A stretch of DNA of 7,037 bases from Spirochaetota bacterium (GTDB taxonomy: Bacteria > Spirochaetota > UBA4802 > JAFGJZ01), in NCBI GenBank assembly GCA_022704645.1, contig JAKJGA010000085.1, positions 1 to 7,037 of the forward strand. The letters run 5' to 3'. Made by a program: the position numbers and the translations under genes. Below the pieces are notes generated by a model. It worked only from the letters and a program-made list of their open reading frames with translations. It had not been told where the DNA came from and did no database searches. This document shows, piece after piece, positions 1-6,003 of this stretch. Each line of letters starts with the position of its first letter. Positions within the stretch are counted from its first letter, which is position 1.

Positions 1-144
1 ACAACCCAGTGCGCGGAAATTCTTAAGAAATACGTCAAAAGCACCGATGATGTTGAAAAAAGAAAGCATCATCAGATAATTTGCAGAAAGGTAGTCGGAG
101 ACGCTGCCGCGATTCTCTTTGATGTTATCAAAGAGAAAAATTAA
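1..144 (+). CDS. C-terminal fragment of an unrecognised protein
   Basis: Frame 1 is open from the first base and ends at TAA (142-144), giving the last 47 residues of a gene that begins outside the window. The fragment is charged and probably helical. It runs from TTQCAEILKKY through a KRKHHQ stretch and a small hydrophobic run (VVGDAAAILFDVI) to KEKN. I recognise no domain or motif and assign no function. It is the only plus-strand gene in the window, so it converges with the minus-strand cluster across the hairpin-rich spacer that follows. A GGCGT/ACGCC hairpin begins four bases after the stop. Its GC looks moderate, like the ankyrin and beta-helix genes and unlike the AT-rich trio. Support is the uninterrupted frame, the protein-like composition, and the way repeat-type DNA begins directly after the stop. 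Confidence 0.55.
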   Translation, partial: TTQCAEILKKYVKSTDDVEKRKHHQIICRKVVGDAAAILFDVIKEKN

Positions 145-148
145 AAAT

Positions 149-161
149 GGCGTTCCACGCC
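149..161 (+). repeat. Short hairpin, 5-bp stem, TCC loop
   Basis: GGCGT (149-153) pairs perfectly with ACGCC (157-161) around a TCC loop, four bases after the stop of the partial gene. It is followed by CTTT only, so it would be a weak terminator at best. It is the first of a series of short hairpins in this spacer. Confidence 0.4.
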
Positions 162-175
162 CTTTACCCGGTAGC

Positions 176-217
176 TGCATGGTGTCATGCAATACACAAA
201 AGGTGCTCCGCACCTTT
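176..217. repeat. Two adjacent short inverted repeats
   Basis: TGCATG (176-181) pairs with CATGCA (186-191) around GTGT. Just after it, AAAGGTGC (199-206) pairs with GCACCTTT (210-217) around TCC, an 8-bp perfect stem. No T-run follows either stem on either strand, so a terminator role is not supported. They belong to the same hairpin-rich spacer as the compound block that starts at 227. Confidence 0.5.
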
Positions 218-226
218 AAAATCCAG

Positions 227-370
227 TTTGTCCATTTCTTTTGCGTCGCCCAAAAGAAATGGACGAAAGAAAAGGGCGCCGCTGCGCGGTGCTTGTCGGG
301 CGAATTCCTCGCACCGGCTTTGCCGGATGCTGCGGTCGCCCGAGATGAGTCCGACTTCGTCGGACTTTTT
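227..370. repeat. Compound palindromic repeat block of four hairpins
   Basis: Four inverted repeats lie almost end to end. Stem 1 is 227-242 with 252-267, 16 bp with one G-T pair; its core CCATTTCTTTT/AAAAGAAATGG is perfect. Stem 2 is 276-282 with 286-292, with one G-T pair and loop TGC. Stem 3 is CGGGCGA (297-303) with TCGCCCG (336-342), enclosing CCGGC-TTT-GCCGG (314-326). Stem 4 is AGTCCGAC (348-355) with GTCGGACT (359-366), loop TTC, running into a T-run. GC here is far above that of the spacer that follows. The layout resembles dispersed palindromic repeat units found between genes in many bacteria. That it recurs elsewhere in this genome is inference. Short open frames across it on both strands simply translate the repeats. 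Confidence 0.6.
348..370 (+). terminator. Rho-independent terminator-like hairpin
   Basis: A perfect 8-bp stem, AGTCCGAC (348-355) and GTCGGACT (359-366) with a TTC loop, is followed directly by TTTTT (366-370) and then AAATG. This is the best intrinsic terminator geometry on the plus strand. It could end transcription from the partial gene about 200 bases upstream. It is also the last element of the palindromic block, so it may be there as part of the repeat and not as a dedicated terminator. Confidence 0.45.
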
Positions 371-401
371 AAATGATTTTTCTCTCATTCATCTTTATTC
401 G

Positions 402-427
402 AAGTGCTTTCGCACTTAAGATTTTTT
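402..427 (+). terminator. Weak hairpin followed by a T-run
   Basis: AAGTGC (402-407) pairs with GCACTT (412-417) around TTTC, followed by AAGA and six T residues (422-427). The stem is only 6 bp and the T-run is offset by four bases, so it may act as a weak plus-strand terminator or be another copy of the local hairpin style. The stop codon of the minus-strand relic overlaps its right arm. Confidence 0.25.
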
Positions 428-526
428 ATCTATCATTAAAATATTTCTAATGTTCAACATATTTATTGATAGAAAGCCATCTCCCGTTTTTAATTTTCCA
501 TCGGCTTTGTCAATTTCCAAATACAT
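416..526 (-). pseudogene. Possible relic of a gene tail resembling the 721-1533 product
   Basis: Reading leftward, ATG at 526 opens 36 codons to TAA at 416-418. The frame is open back to a TGA inside the TCAAGTT repeat near 557-559, so at most about 46 codons exist. The peptide contains LEIDKADGKLKTGDGF, then SINMLNIRNILMIDKKS. The first part resembles the C-terminal tail of the adjacent gene product, LDINRNHDTGKINAAGY (residues 249-265). Shared features are L-[DE]-I-[ND]-[RK], a GK pair followed by I or L, and a later G-[YF]. No Shine-Dalgarno site precedes the ATG. I infer a decayed 3' end of a related gene cut off by repeat insertion. Chance similarity between short, Lys/Asp/Asn-rich peptides from AT-rich DNA remains possible. 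Confidence 0.3.
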
Positions 527-556
527 TTTGGGAGAGGCCACGCAATTCTTTCTTCT

Positions 557-581
557 TCAAGTCTCAAGTTTCAAGTTTCAA
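557..581. repeat. 7-bp tandem repeat, about 3.6 copies
   Basis: The unit TCAAGTT repeats as TCAAGTC (557-563), TCAAGTT (564-570), TCAAGTT (571-577) and a partial TCAA (578-581). The minus-strand reading is a run of AACTTGA units. It sits at the point where the frame of the 416-526 relic is closed, so it may mark a junction. No function is evident. Confidence 0.6.
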
Positions 582-616
582 TAAACTCAGCTCTTATTTT
601 TATACTCATCATTTTC

Positions 617-632
617 TCGCGCTTGCGCGCGA
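617..632. repeat. Short GC hairpin
   Basis: TCGCGC (617-622) pairs with GCGCGA (627-632) around TTGC. It is a GC-only stem in an otherwise AT-rich stretch and has no T-run on either side. It is another member of the series of short hairpins in the 145-720 spacer. Confidence 0.4.
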
Positions 633-671
633 TGGAAATTTTTGATTTCAGTCGACAATCCTGCCATTCAT

Positions 672-706
672 CACATCTCCGCTTCGCGGATAGAAAAAGA
701 GATGTG
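672..706. repeat. Nested hairpin just downstream of the 721-1533 gene
   Basis: Outer arms CACATCTC (672-679) and GAGATGTG (699-706) match perfectly over 8 bp. Inside, TCCGC (678-682) pairs with GCGGA (686-690) around TTC; the two stems compete for bases 678-679. It begins 15 bases past the stop codon of the minus-strand gene, so it would form in that gene's 3' transcript end. No T-run follows on the minus strand, so it is not a canonical intrinsic terminator. It could stabilise a 3' end or simply be a repeat unit. Confidence 0.45.
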
Positions 707-720
707 GAAGGTAAATACTA

Positions 721-1533
721 TCACTTTCCATCAATTTCATAACCTGCCGCATTTATCTTGCCTGTATCATGATTTCTATTAATATCTAACAGCTTGATCT
801 TCAAAGGCTTCTTTTCTTTAAATATTTTATCGACATTTAATGATACATTCTCATCAAAACTTATACACATCCTTTCATAAGGCCATTCTGAATAATCGTA
901 ATATTTTTTATAAAAAACAATGCTTTTATATAATCTTTTTCTAAAAACAGATATTTCCAAGATCTTTTCAAAATTTCCGTTTATTTCATTCAATTTAAAC
1001 AAAGTATAATCATCAGTTTCATTATTTTTTTCGCATACTACATATCTATCCATCAGGTTTTCATTGTCAGTCGAATAATATTGTATGATACTGATATTTT
1101 TGCTTCTTACAATTTTACATCCCACATAAGGATAACTTAATCCAGTATTCCAATAAACACAATATCCGGTTGTTTCATCAGCATTGTTATTAAACCATAC
1201 ACCAATTTGAATTTTTCCAGAAACGTTTATTATCTCAAATATATTTTCAATATCCTTATCTTTAATAACATAAATACCTGGTGTCAGATGTTTTAAATTA
1301 TCAACTTTTGAAACTTTCATTAAACAATCATCACTAACATCATTATAATTATAGATGATTATTTCTTTTTTAATTTTGAATAGCATCGATTTTTTCAAAG
1401 CATCATTTACTATATCATTATTTTTCGACCACACAGAATCAGCATAATTAAAATATGAATCATCACTATTAAGGGGAAACATCACCGGCATTATAATAAT
1501 CTGCATCAATGCTAGATACATATATTTTTTCAT
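721..1533 (-). CDS. Predicted exported protein of unknown function, very AT-rich
   Basis: This encodes 270 residues, ending in TGA at 721-723. Translation starts at ATG 1531-1533, nine bases after a GGAG site (1543-1546). The N-terminus is MKKYMYLALMQIIIMPVMF, a basic start and hydrophobic core typical of a signal peptide. No clear A-x-A cleavage site or lipobox follows, so it could instead be a membrane anchor. The mature part is rich in Asn, Lys, Asp, Tyr and Ile, with five cysteines (70, 125, 139, 167, 223) that could form disulfides outside the cytoplasm. Alternating hydrophobic and polar residues, such as KIQIGVWF and NISIIQYY, suggest mainly beta structure. I recognise no family or catalytic motif. 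It is the last gene of the same-strand trio, 48 bp after the small membrane protein gene. GC is very low: bases 901-960 have 9 G or C in 60. The C-terminal tail resembles the peptide of the 416-526 relic. Confidence 0.75.
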   Translation of the reverse strand: MKKYMYLALMQIIIMPVMFPLNSDDSYFNYADSVWSKNNDIVNDALKKSMLFKIKKEIIIYNYNDVSDDCLMKVSKVDNLKHLTPGIYVIKDKDIENIFEIINVSGKIQIGVWFNNNADETTGYCVYWNTGLSYPYVGCKIVRSKNISIIQYYSTDNENLMDRYVVCEKNNETDDYTLFKLNEINGNFEKILEISVFRKRLYKSIVFYKKYYDYSEWPYERMCISFDENVSLNVDKIFKEKKPLKIKLLDINRNHDTGKINAAGYEIDGK

Positions 1534-1581
1534 TCATTTAGTCTCCACTTCGCAATTTAAACAATCTATATTCTTATAATC

Positions 1582-1815
1582 TCATTTCAACTTCCAAAAG
1601 TAATAAAATTGTTTTATTCTTTTGCCGGCATATTCAATACTGAAACCCAATGCTATGCCGCTAAAAAACAAAATAATCCTAGAATCTGTTTCCATGTAAT
1701 TCAATAAAAGATAAATCGGCAAAAATAAATTAATAATAAATATGACACTATTGAAAATTACTAAAATAAAATTTTTTTTCACTTTATATACATCCATTAT
1801 ACCTAAAGTATTCAT
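1582..1815 (-). CDS. Small membrane protein with two predicted helices
   Basis: This encodes up to 77 residues, ending in TGA at 1582-1584. Residues about 16-38 (FILVIFNSVIFIINLF and onward) and 46-62 form two strongly hydrophobic segments joined by a short polar loop, LNYMETDSR. The C-terminus is basic (GKRIKQ, WKLK), which favours a cytoplasmic end by the positive-inside rule. The first ATG (1813-1815) overlaps the upstream gene by 32 bases and has only a weak upstream purine run. The in-frame ATG at residue 7 (1795-1797) follows TTTAGG at about the right distance and shortens the overlap to 14 bases, so it may be the true start. Overlap with the preceding gene suggests coupled translation. 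I recognise no family. Its small size and AT-rich DNA leave some doubt, but the hydrophobic pattern is hard to get by accident. Confidence 0.6.
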   Translation of the reverse strand: MNTLGIMDVYKVKKNFILVIFNSVIFIINLFLPIYLLLNYMETDSRIILFFSGIALGFSIEYAGKRIKQFYYFWKLK

Positions 1816-2170
1816 CTATATCCATTTCTTCAAATATTTTCCACTTTTTAGTTATACTTGAATATACATAATATTGAGAGTAATCTATCACATAGAAAGG
1901 AATATTTTTTCGAAATACTAGAGCATAACAATTTTTTGCACTATAAAACTTACACTTACTTACTTTTTCATCCGTATTCGTCAAAAAAGGCACATTTGGA
2001 TCAATATCAAAGTTTGCAACAGGCATTTTATTATTTTTCTTATAGTAATCGTCTATCAAAGTAATATACTTCTGAGATGACAAAATAATAGCCTCATTCT
2101 CTTTACGGGTTTTGTATCTATCCGCAAAACATACAACAATCAACAACAACAGTAAAACAACATTTTTCAT
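1784..2170 (-). CDS. Small exported or anchored protein of unknown function
   Basis: I place the start at ATG 2168-2170, giving 128 residues. A strong AAGGAG (2176-2181) lies five bases upstream. A GTG two codons earlier would overlap that site and is unlikely. The N-terminus MKNVVLLLLLIVVCFAD is a hydrophobic export or anchor segment. Cys14 follows Val-Val, which fits a lipobox poorly. After it comes KYITLIDDYYKKNNKMP (residues 34-50), then a beta-rich part containing CYALVFRKN, FYVIDYSQYYVYS and TKKWKIF. A helix ending in Y-Y-K-K-x-x-K-x-P, followed by strands with a Tyr-rich display segment and a final Trp, resembles small exported proteins with a pseudopilin-like layout. I offer this as similarity of layout only. 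Cysteines 73 and 81 could pair. The gene is AT-rich, is first in the trio and overlaps the next gene. Confidence 0.72.
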   Translation of the reverse strand: MKNVVLLLLLIVVCFADRYKTRKENEAIILSSQKYITLIDDYYKKNNKMPVANFDIDPNVPFLTNTDEKVSKCKFYSAKNCYALVFRKNIPFYVIDYSQYYVYSSITKKWKIFEEMDIDEYFRYNGCI

Positions 2171-2175
2171 AAACA

Positions 2176-2181
2176 CTCCTT
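2176..2181 (-). promoter_or_regulatory. Strong ribosome binding site fixing the 2170 start
   Basis: The minus strand reads AAGGAG-TGTTT-ATG. The match to the Shine-Dalgarno core is complete and the spacing to ATG 2170 is five bases. This rules against the GTG at 2174-2176, whose first base lies inside the site. Confidence 0.7.
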
Positions 2182-2202
2182 CGCTATAACAATTACTTTG
2201 TC

Positions 2203-2216
2203 TGACTGATCATTCA
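2203..2216. promoter_or_regulatory. Quasi-palindrome upstream of the AT-rich trio
   Basis: TGACTGATCATTCA is symmetric at 12 of 14 positions around TGATCA (2207-2212). It lies about 20 bases upstream of the AAGGAG site, in the 91-bp gap between the ankyrin gene and the trio. The position and symmetry fit an operator for the trio. I find no convincing -35/-10 pair beside it, and such a short match could be chance. Confidence 0.2.
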
Positions 2217-2261
2217 CCGACAATATGGATAAAAATTATTCAGATACATTACCATTAAAAT

Positions 2262-5200
2262 CTATTTTCGCGCAGGCAGTCTTTTCGCCGACATTATCGC
2301 TTTATACCGGGAATCATCGCGAAGCGGTACCATATCGAAATCCTGTTTCATGAAAGCTCGGTCACGCATTCCCTTATCAATAGCCCGGTCAAGCCAAAGA
2401 AACGCCGCATCAAGATTCCCTTTCTTCGCAAAAAGACAACAGAGATTGTAATACGGCATAGAATCATCCGGGTTAATCGAAACCGCTTTCAGAAATGCTT
2501 TCTCCGCATCATCAAGTTTTCCCGTTCGCATGAGTGCGATACCGTAACCGTTATACACATTAACATCCGGCTCAAGGGACAATGCCTGCTTGTACCATTT
2601 TATTGAAACTTCATACAGACGATCATTGCGATAATAATCACCCATTGCCGCGCATGACTTCGCCGTCGGAGTACATCCAGCTTCATGCAGTATCTTCACA
2701 CATTTCGGTTCACCGCCGGCCGCCGCGTAATCCAGAGCGGTACGCCCTTTAAAATCTTTAAGATTCAAGTCAACTCCGCCTACTGTCAGGTTTCCCGCCA
2801 ACTCATCATTCTGTCTGAACGTTGCAAGCATGAGAGAGGTTCGGCCCTGACTGTCCCGAATATTGATATCAAAACCAAGAGACTTCATGGATGCAATGTT
2901 ACTGCCGTCTCCGCGCATGCAGTTGAAAAAAATCGGCATACCGTCGGCATATCTCGCATTCCGATCAGATCCGGCGGCACAAAGTATACCGATGATATCA
3001 TCTCCGCCATAAACCTTTAGAGCATCACCAAGAGCCGTTCCCCCGTCTGCCCTTGACGCGTTGACATCGGCACCCAATTCTATCAGCTGCTTCACGAGGG
3101 CGGCATTACACCTTCTGACTGCAAACATGAGCGGTGTGGTACCGATTGAACATTTTTTGTTCACTGAAGCGCCTCTTTTCAGCAAAAGCCGAATCACCTC
3201 TGACTGCTGTTCCATAATCGCCCACATAAGCGGCGTCATCCCGTATTTATCAGTAAAGTCAACCGGCGATATCTTTCCTGCGATTTTCAACGCGCCGTCT
3301 TCATCATGAAGCCTGATCATTCTGATAAACCGATACCTTGATACCATTCCCGCATCAGGTTTTTTTGCTCCGCGTGATATGAGAAAAGAGATTCCTTGAC
3401 TGTTTCCCCGTATTGCGCATAAAGTTACCGCATTAAGTCCGTCATTGCCTCTCGTCAAAACATCCGCGCCGTGCTTTACAAGTTCATGCATAATATCATC
3501 CTTGCCGTTTTCACATGCATGCATGAGCGCGCTCCATCCGTCGTTGTCCCGATCATTGACGCGCGCACCCCGATCAAGAAGAAGGCGCACAGCCGAGAGA
3601 TTTCCCGCGACACAGGCATACATCAGCGCAGTTACACCGCCGTTATTTCGCGAATTAACGTCAGCTCCGTTGTCGATAGCGCACGAAAGCAAATTGATTT
3701 TCTTTTGAGTAATGGTTTCCTTGCCATACCGGTTAAGGATTGATGCCATAAACGGCGTGACACCATCCTTGTCTTTCCGGTTCGGATTCGCACCGAGAAG
3801 GAGAAGAAGCCTCACATATTCCGTATTTCCGAACAGCATCGCGTCAGAAAACAGCGATCCTTCACGCAAGTCCCAACGTCTCTCAATATTTTGCGGCCAT
3901 AAATCTTTCAGTTTGACTTTTCCCACTTTCACGAGACCGGCGATCGTTTCGGCTTCACGGCCTTCTGTAATATCGACACCGTAAACCTGCGACACGACAA
4001 AAGCTATCTTGCGGATATCTCCTCCGGAAAAAGCATTGTGTAGTACGGAAAAACCCCATGGATTGGACGATTGAAGATCGCTGCCTTTCGAATGAAGTTT
4101 TCTCACCATATCTACTGTGACATAATCACTACTGCAGCTCACAGAAAGCAGTGTATCACCGTTTATATTCCGCATATCAGAATCATCAATTTTATCTATG
4201 ACTTCCCCAATCTGATCATAATTCTCCTCAATAACAATTTGTTTTATCATCATATGGCTTTTAACCGCATCATTCCACTGTCCGCTTCCGAATTTTGCGA
4301 TCATCTCTACTATCTTTACATTCCCTGAATCAAGAGCAATGTGATACGGCATTATCCCGTCGAGATTTATCATGTCACATTTCGCGCCGAGCATTATAAG
4401 TTTTTCGGCAACTCCTGACCAACTATTCCTTCCCCGAACAGCTGCATGAAGCGGGGTATCACCCCGGTAATCCTGAATATTTATATCCGCTCCGGTTTTC
4501 ACCAGCAACTCCACATGCGCCGCTCGTCCGTAGTGAGCAGCATAATGAAGCGGTGTCTGTCCGGCGGAATTCCGTGCGTTCACAACTGCTCCATCCGAAA
4601 GGAGCAGACGAATCATCTGTTCAGAATCTTTATTATTTGAAGACGCCGCGTAATGAAGAAGAGTATTTCCCTCGGGATCATCCGACGCGTTATACTTTGA
4701 ACCTTTACTTTTGAGAAATCTATACGCATCGACATTCCCCTCTTTGATAGCATCAGCCAATGCAGGTCCGGCTGAACCCCTATCAATTTCCCTGTCCCAC
4801 AAAAATCTGATTATCTCAGGATTCATATTCTTCGCGGCAGCGCGTAACGGAGACTGCATACAGGAATTACCAAACCATGTATACTCACGATAATTACCCG
4901 TGGGGGCGCCCTTCTCGGCAAGTAACGCGAGGATCGCTTCATTGCCGCGTTCCGCCGCAGTAATTAAAAAAGGCTTCCCTGCAGTGAAAAGACTCGCACC
5001 ATTTTCAAGATAGAACTGCAAAAGAGAAATATTCTGTTTTTCAATCGCAGAAGTAAGAGATGATTGGGATGAACTATCCGTATTTAAAACCGCACCATGC
5101 GACAACAGCAGTTTTGCCATCGCAATACTGCGCGCGTTATATATAAGCGGCCGATTCGCAGAATACGGCGTATTGAGAGGAGTACCTTCACGAAAAAGAA

Positions 5201-5972
5201 ATTCTGCCGTCTCAACATCATCTTTTCTTACAGCTTCATCGAGCAGACGAACCTTCTCGTACCAAAAATCGTTTCCGCACTGACGGAATATGTATGAAAG
5301 CGCGTGAAAATCCTTAAATTTTATGAATGCACTGATATGCGAACGTATTCGGCCAACATCGCGCTTCATATCAAAACTTTTTCCCATTAACACAGAATAA
5401 GTCTCGAAATTTCCGGCCATAGCCGCGTAATCCGCCGGTGTTTTCTGCTGCTCATCGCGCGCCGATTCATATCTTCGATCCTTTCCGAACGATCGGGCAT
5501 TTCCCGTTACCGCTTTCCAGTGATATAATGTCGCGCCGTCTCCATTTTTCAAAAACCGGTCAACGGGCTTCTCTCCATAAATATTTGCCGTATTGAGTGG
5601 TCCTTTTCTTTTCGCAATAAGATAAAGAGCTCGGTATTGCTGTTTTCTTGCCGCAATATGCGCCGCAGTCTCTCCGGACATATTGACCACAGAGAGATCA
5701 GCTCCCTTCGAAATGAGATAACATGACGTCTTTTCCGTCCAACGGTCATACAGAACTGTCATGAGCACAGTATTTCCGAACGCATCACGTCTGTTAATAT
5801 CGGCTCCGAGGATGAGCGCTTCATCAATCTTCGCTGACACTTCATCCTCTTTCGCTTTGCGTATGATTTCGACAAGAAGTTTATTACTCGCGGTCAGTAC
5901 CGGTTTTTGCGCCCCGAAAGCAAATGACACAGGCAACAAAATGATAACAGTAATTGCGAACATCCTTTTCAT
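2262..5972 (-). CDS. Large exported ankyrin-repeat protein with C-terminal TPR repeats
   Basis: This encodes 1236 residues, ending in TAG at 2262-2264. The start is ATG 5970-5972: GGAAGGA (5978-5984) lies five bases upstream and a signal peptide begins there (MKRMFAITVIILLPVSFAFG, then Ala21 as a likely cleavage point). An in-frame start further upstream would only read through the end of the beta-helix gene. Ankyrin repeats of about 33 residues fill residues 46-1100. The clearest carry G-x-TPLHYAA or G-x-TALM cores with LL..GADIN turns (436-536, 711-870, 905-1100). Stretches 561-605 and 661-705 break the period. Residues 1107-1204 form about three TPR repeats, for example YKQALSLEPD and AEKAFLKAVSINPDDS. 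Both repeat types are protein-binding scaffolds; no enzyme domain is visible. The signal peptide implies action outside the cytoplasm, unusual for so large an ankyrin protein. It follows the beta-helix gene by 31 bp, so the two are probably co-transcribed. The partner protein is unknown. Confidence 0.93.
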   Translation of the reverse strand: MKRMFAITVIILLPVSFAFGAQKPVLTASNKLLVEIIRKAKEDEVSAKIDEALILGADINRRDAFGNTVLMTVLYDRWTEKTSCYLISKGADLSVVNMSGETAAHIAARKQQYRALYLIAKRKGPLNTANIYGEKPVDRFLKNGDGATLYHWKAVTGNARSFGKDRRYESARDEQQKTPADYAAMAGNFETYSVLMGKSFDMKRDVGRIRSHISAFIKFKDFHALSYIFRQCGNDFWYEKVRLLDEAVRKDDVETAEFLFREGTPLNTPYSANRPLIYNARSIAMAKLLLSHGAVLNTDSSSQSSLTSAIEKQNISLLQFYLENGASLFTAGKPFLITAAERGNEAILALLAEKGAPTGNYREYTWFGNSCMQSPLRAAAKNMNPEIIRFLWDREIDRGSAGPALADAIKEGNVDAYRFLKSKGSKYNASDDPEGNTLLHYAASSNNKDSEQMIRLLLSDGAVVNARNSAGQTPLHYAAHYGRAAHVELLVKTGADINIQDYRGDTPLHAAVRGRNSWSGVAEKLIMLGAKCDMINLDGIMPYHIALDSGNVKIVEMIAKFGSGQWNDAVKSHMMIKQIVIEENYDQIGEVIDKIDDSDMRNINGDTLLSVSCSSDYVTVDMVRKLHSKGSDLQSSNPWGFSVLHNAFSGGDIRKIAFVVSQVYGVDITEGREAETIAGLVKVGKVKLKDLWPQNIERRWDLREGSLFSDAMLFGNTEYVRLLLLLGANPNRKDKDGVTPFMASILNRYGKETITQKKINLLSCAIDNGADVNSRNNGGVTALMYACVAGNLSAVRLLLDRGARVNDRDNDGWSALMHACENGKDDIMHELVKHGADVLTRGNDGLNAVTLCAIRGNSQGISFLISRGAKKPDAGMVSRYRFIRMIRLHDEDGALKIAGKISPVDFTDKYGMTPLMWAIMEQQSEVIRLLLKRGASVNKKCSIGTTPLMFAVRRCNAALVKQLIELGADVNASRADGGTALGDALKVYGGDDIIGILCAAGSDRNARYADGMPIFFNCMRGDGSNIASMKSLGFDINIRDSQGRTSLMLATFRQNDELAGNLTVGGVDLNLKDFKGRTALDYAAAGGEPKCVKILHEAGCTPTAKSCAAMGDYYRNDRLYEVSIKWYKQALSLEPDVNVYNGYGIALMRTGKLDDAEKAFLKAVSINPDDSMPYYNLCCLFAKKGNLDAAFLWLDRAIDKGMRDRAFMKQDFDMVPLRDDSRYKAIMSAKRLPARK

Positions 5973-5977
5973 AAAAA

Positions 5978-5984
5978 TCCTTCC
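5978..5984 (-). promoter_or_regulatory. Ribosome binding site of the ankyrin gene
   Basis: The minus strand reads GGAAGGA-TTTTT-ATG. This strong site at five-base spacing selects ATG 5972 over the in-frame ATG at 6089, which lies inside the upstream gene and has no comparable site. Confidence 0.7.
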
Positions 5985-6003
5985 GTGAGTCTGTGATTTT
6001 TTT

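Noticed and set aside
185..388. Minus-strand 67-codon frame across the palindromic block
   Set aside because: Its codons are the hairpin arms and loops. It has no signal, motif or ribosome binding site and is best explained as repeat DNA.
119..419. Overlapping plus-strand open frames across the spacer (119-376 and 147-419)
   Set aside because: They run through the hairpin block, have no ribosome binding site, and their peptides simply translate the inverted repeats. The first begins inside the end of the partial gene.
429..473. TCTATCA/TGATAGA inverted repeat and the TGTTCAACA palindrome at 451-459 as an operator
   Set aside because: Arms are short, the loop is long, and no start codon or promoter lies close by. 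This is expected by chance in AT-rich DNA.
145..720. A CRISPR array, explaining the many repeats in the spacer
   Set aside because: The stems differ in sequence, spacing is irregular, there are no uniform direct repeats with unique spacers, and no cas gene is nearby.
1858..2064. A 68-codon plus-strand frame opposite the small exported protein gene
   Set aside because: It is antisense to a gene with a strong ribosome binding site and export signal, and has no signal of its own.
2174..2176. GTG start two codons upstream for the 1784-2170 gene
   Set aside because: This codon shares a base with the AAGGAG site that correctly spaces the ATG at 2170.
2685..5988. Numerous plus-strand open frames of 60-111 codons opposite the ankyrin gene
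   Set aside because: They are antisense shadows of a long repeat-coding gene. Their peptides are rich in Ser, Arg, Pro and Ile with no domain character, and the minus-strand reading has clear repeat motifs throughout.
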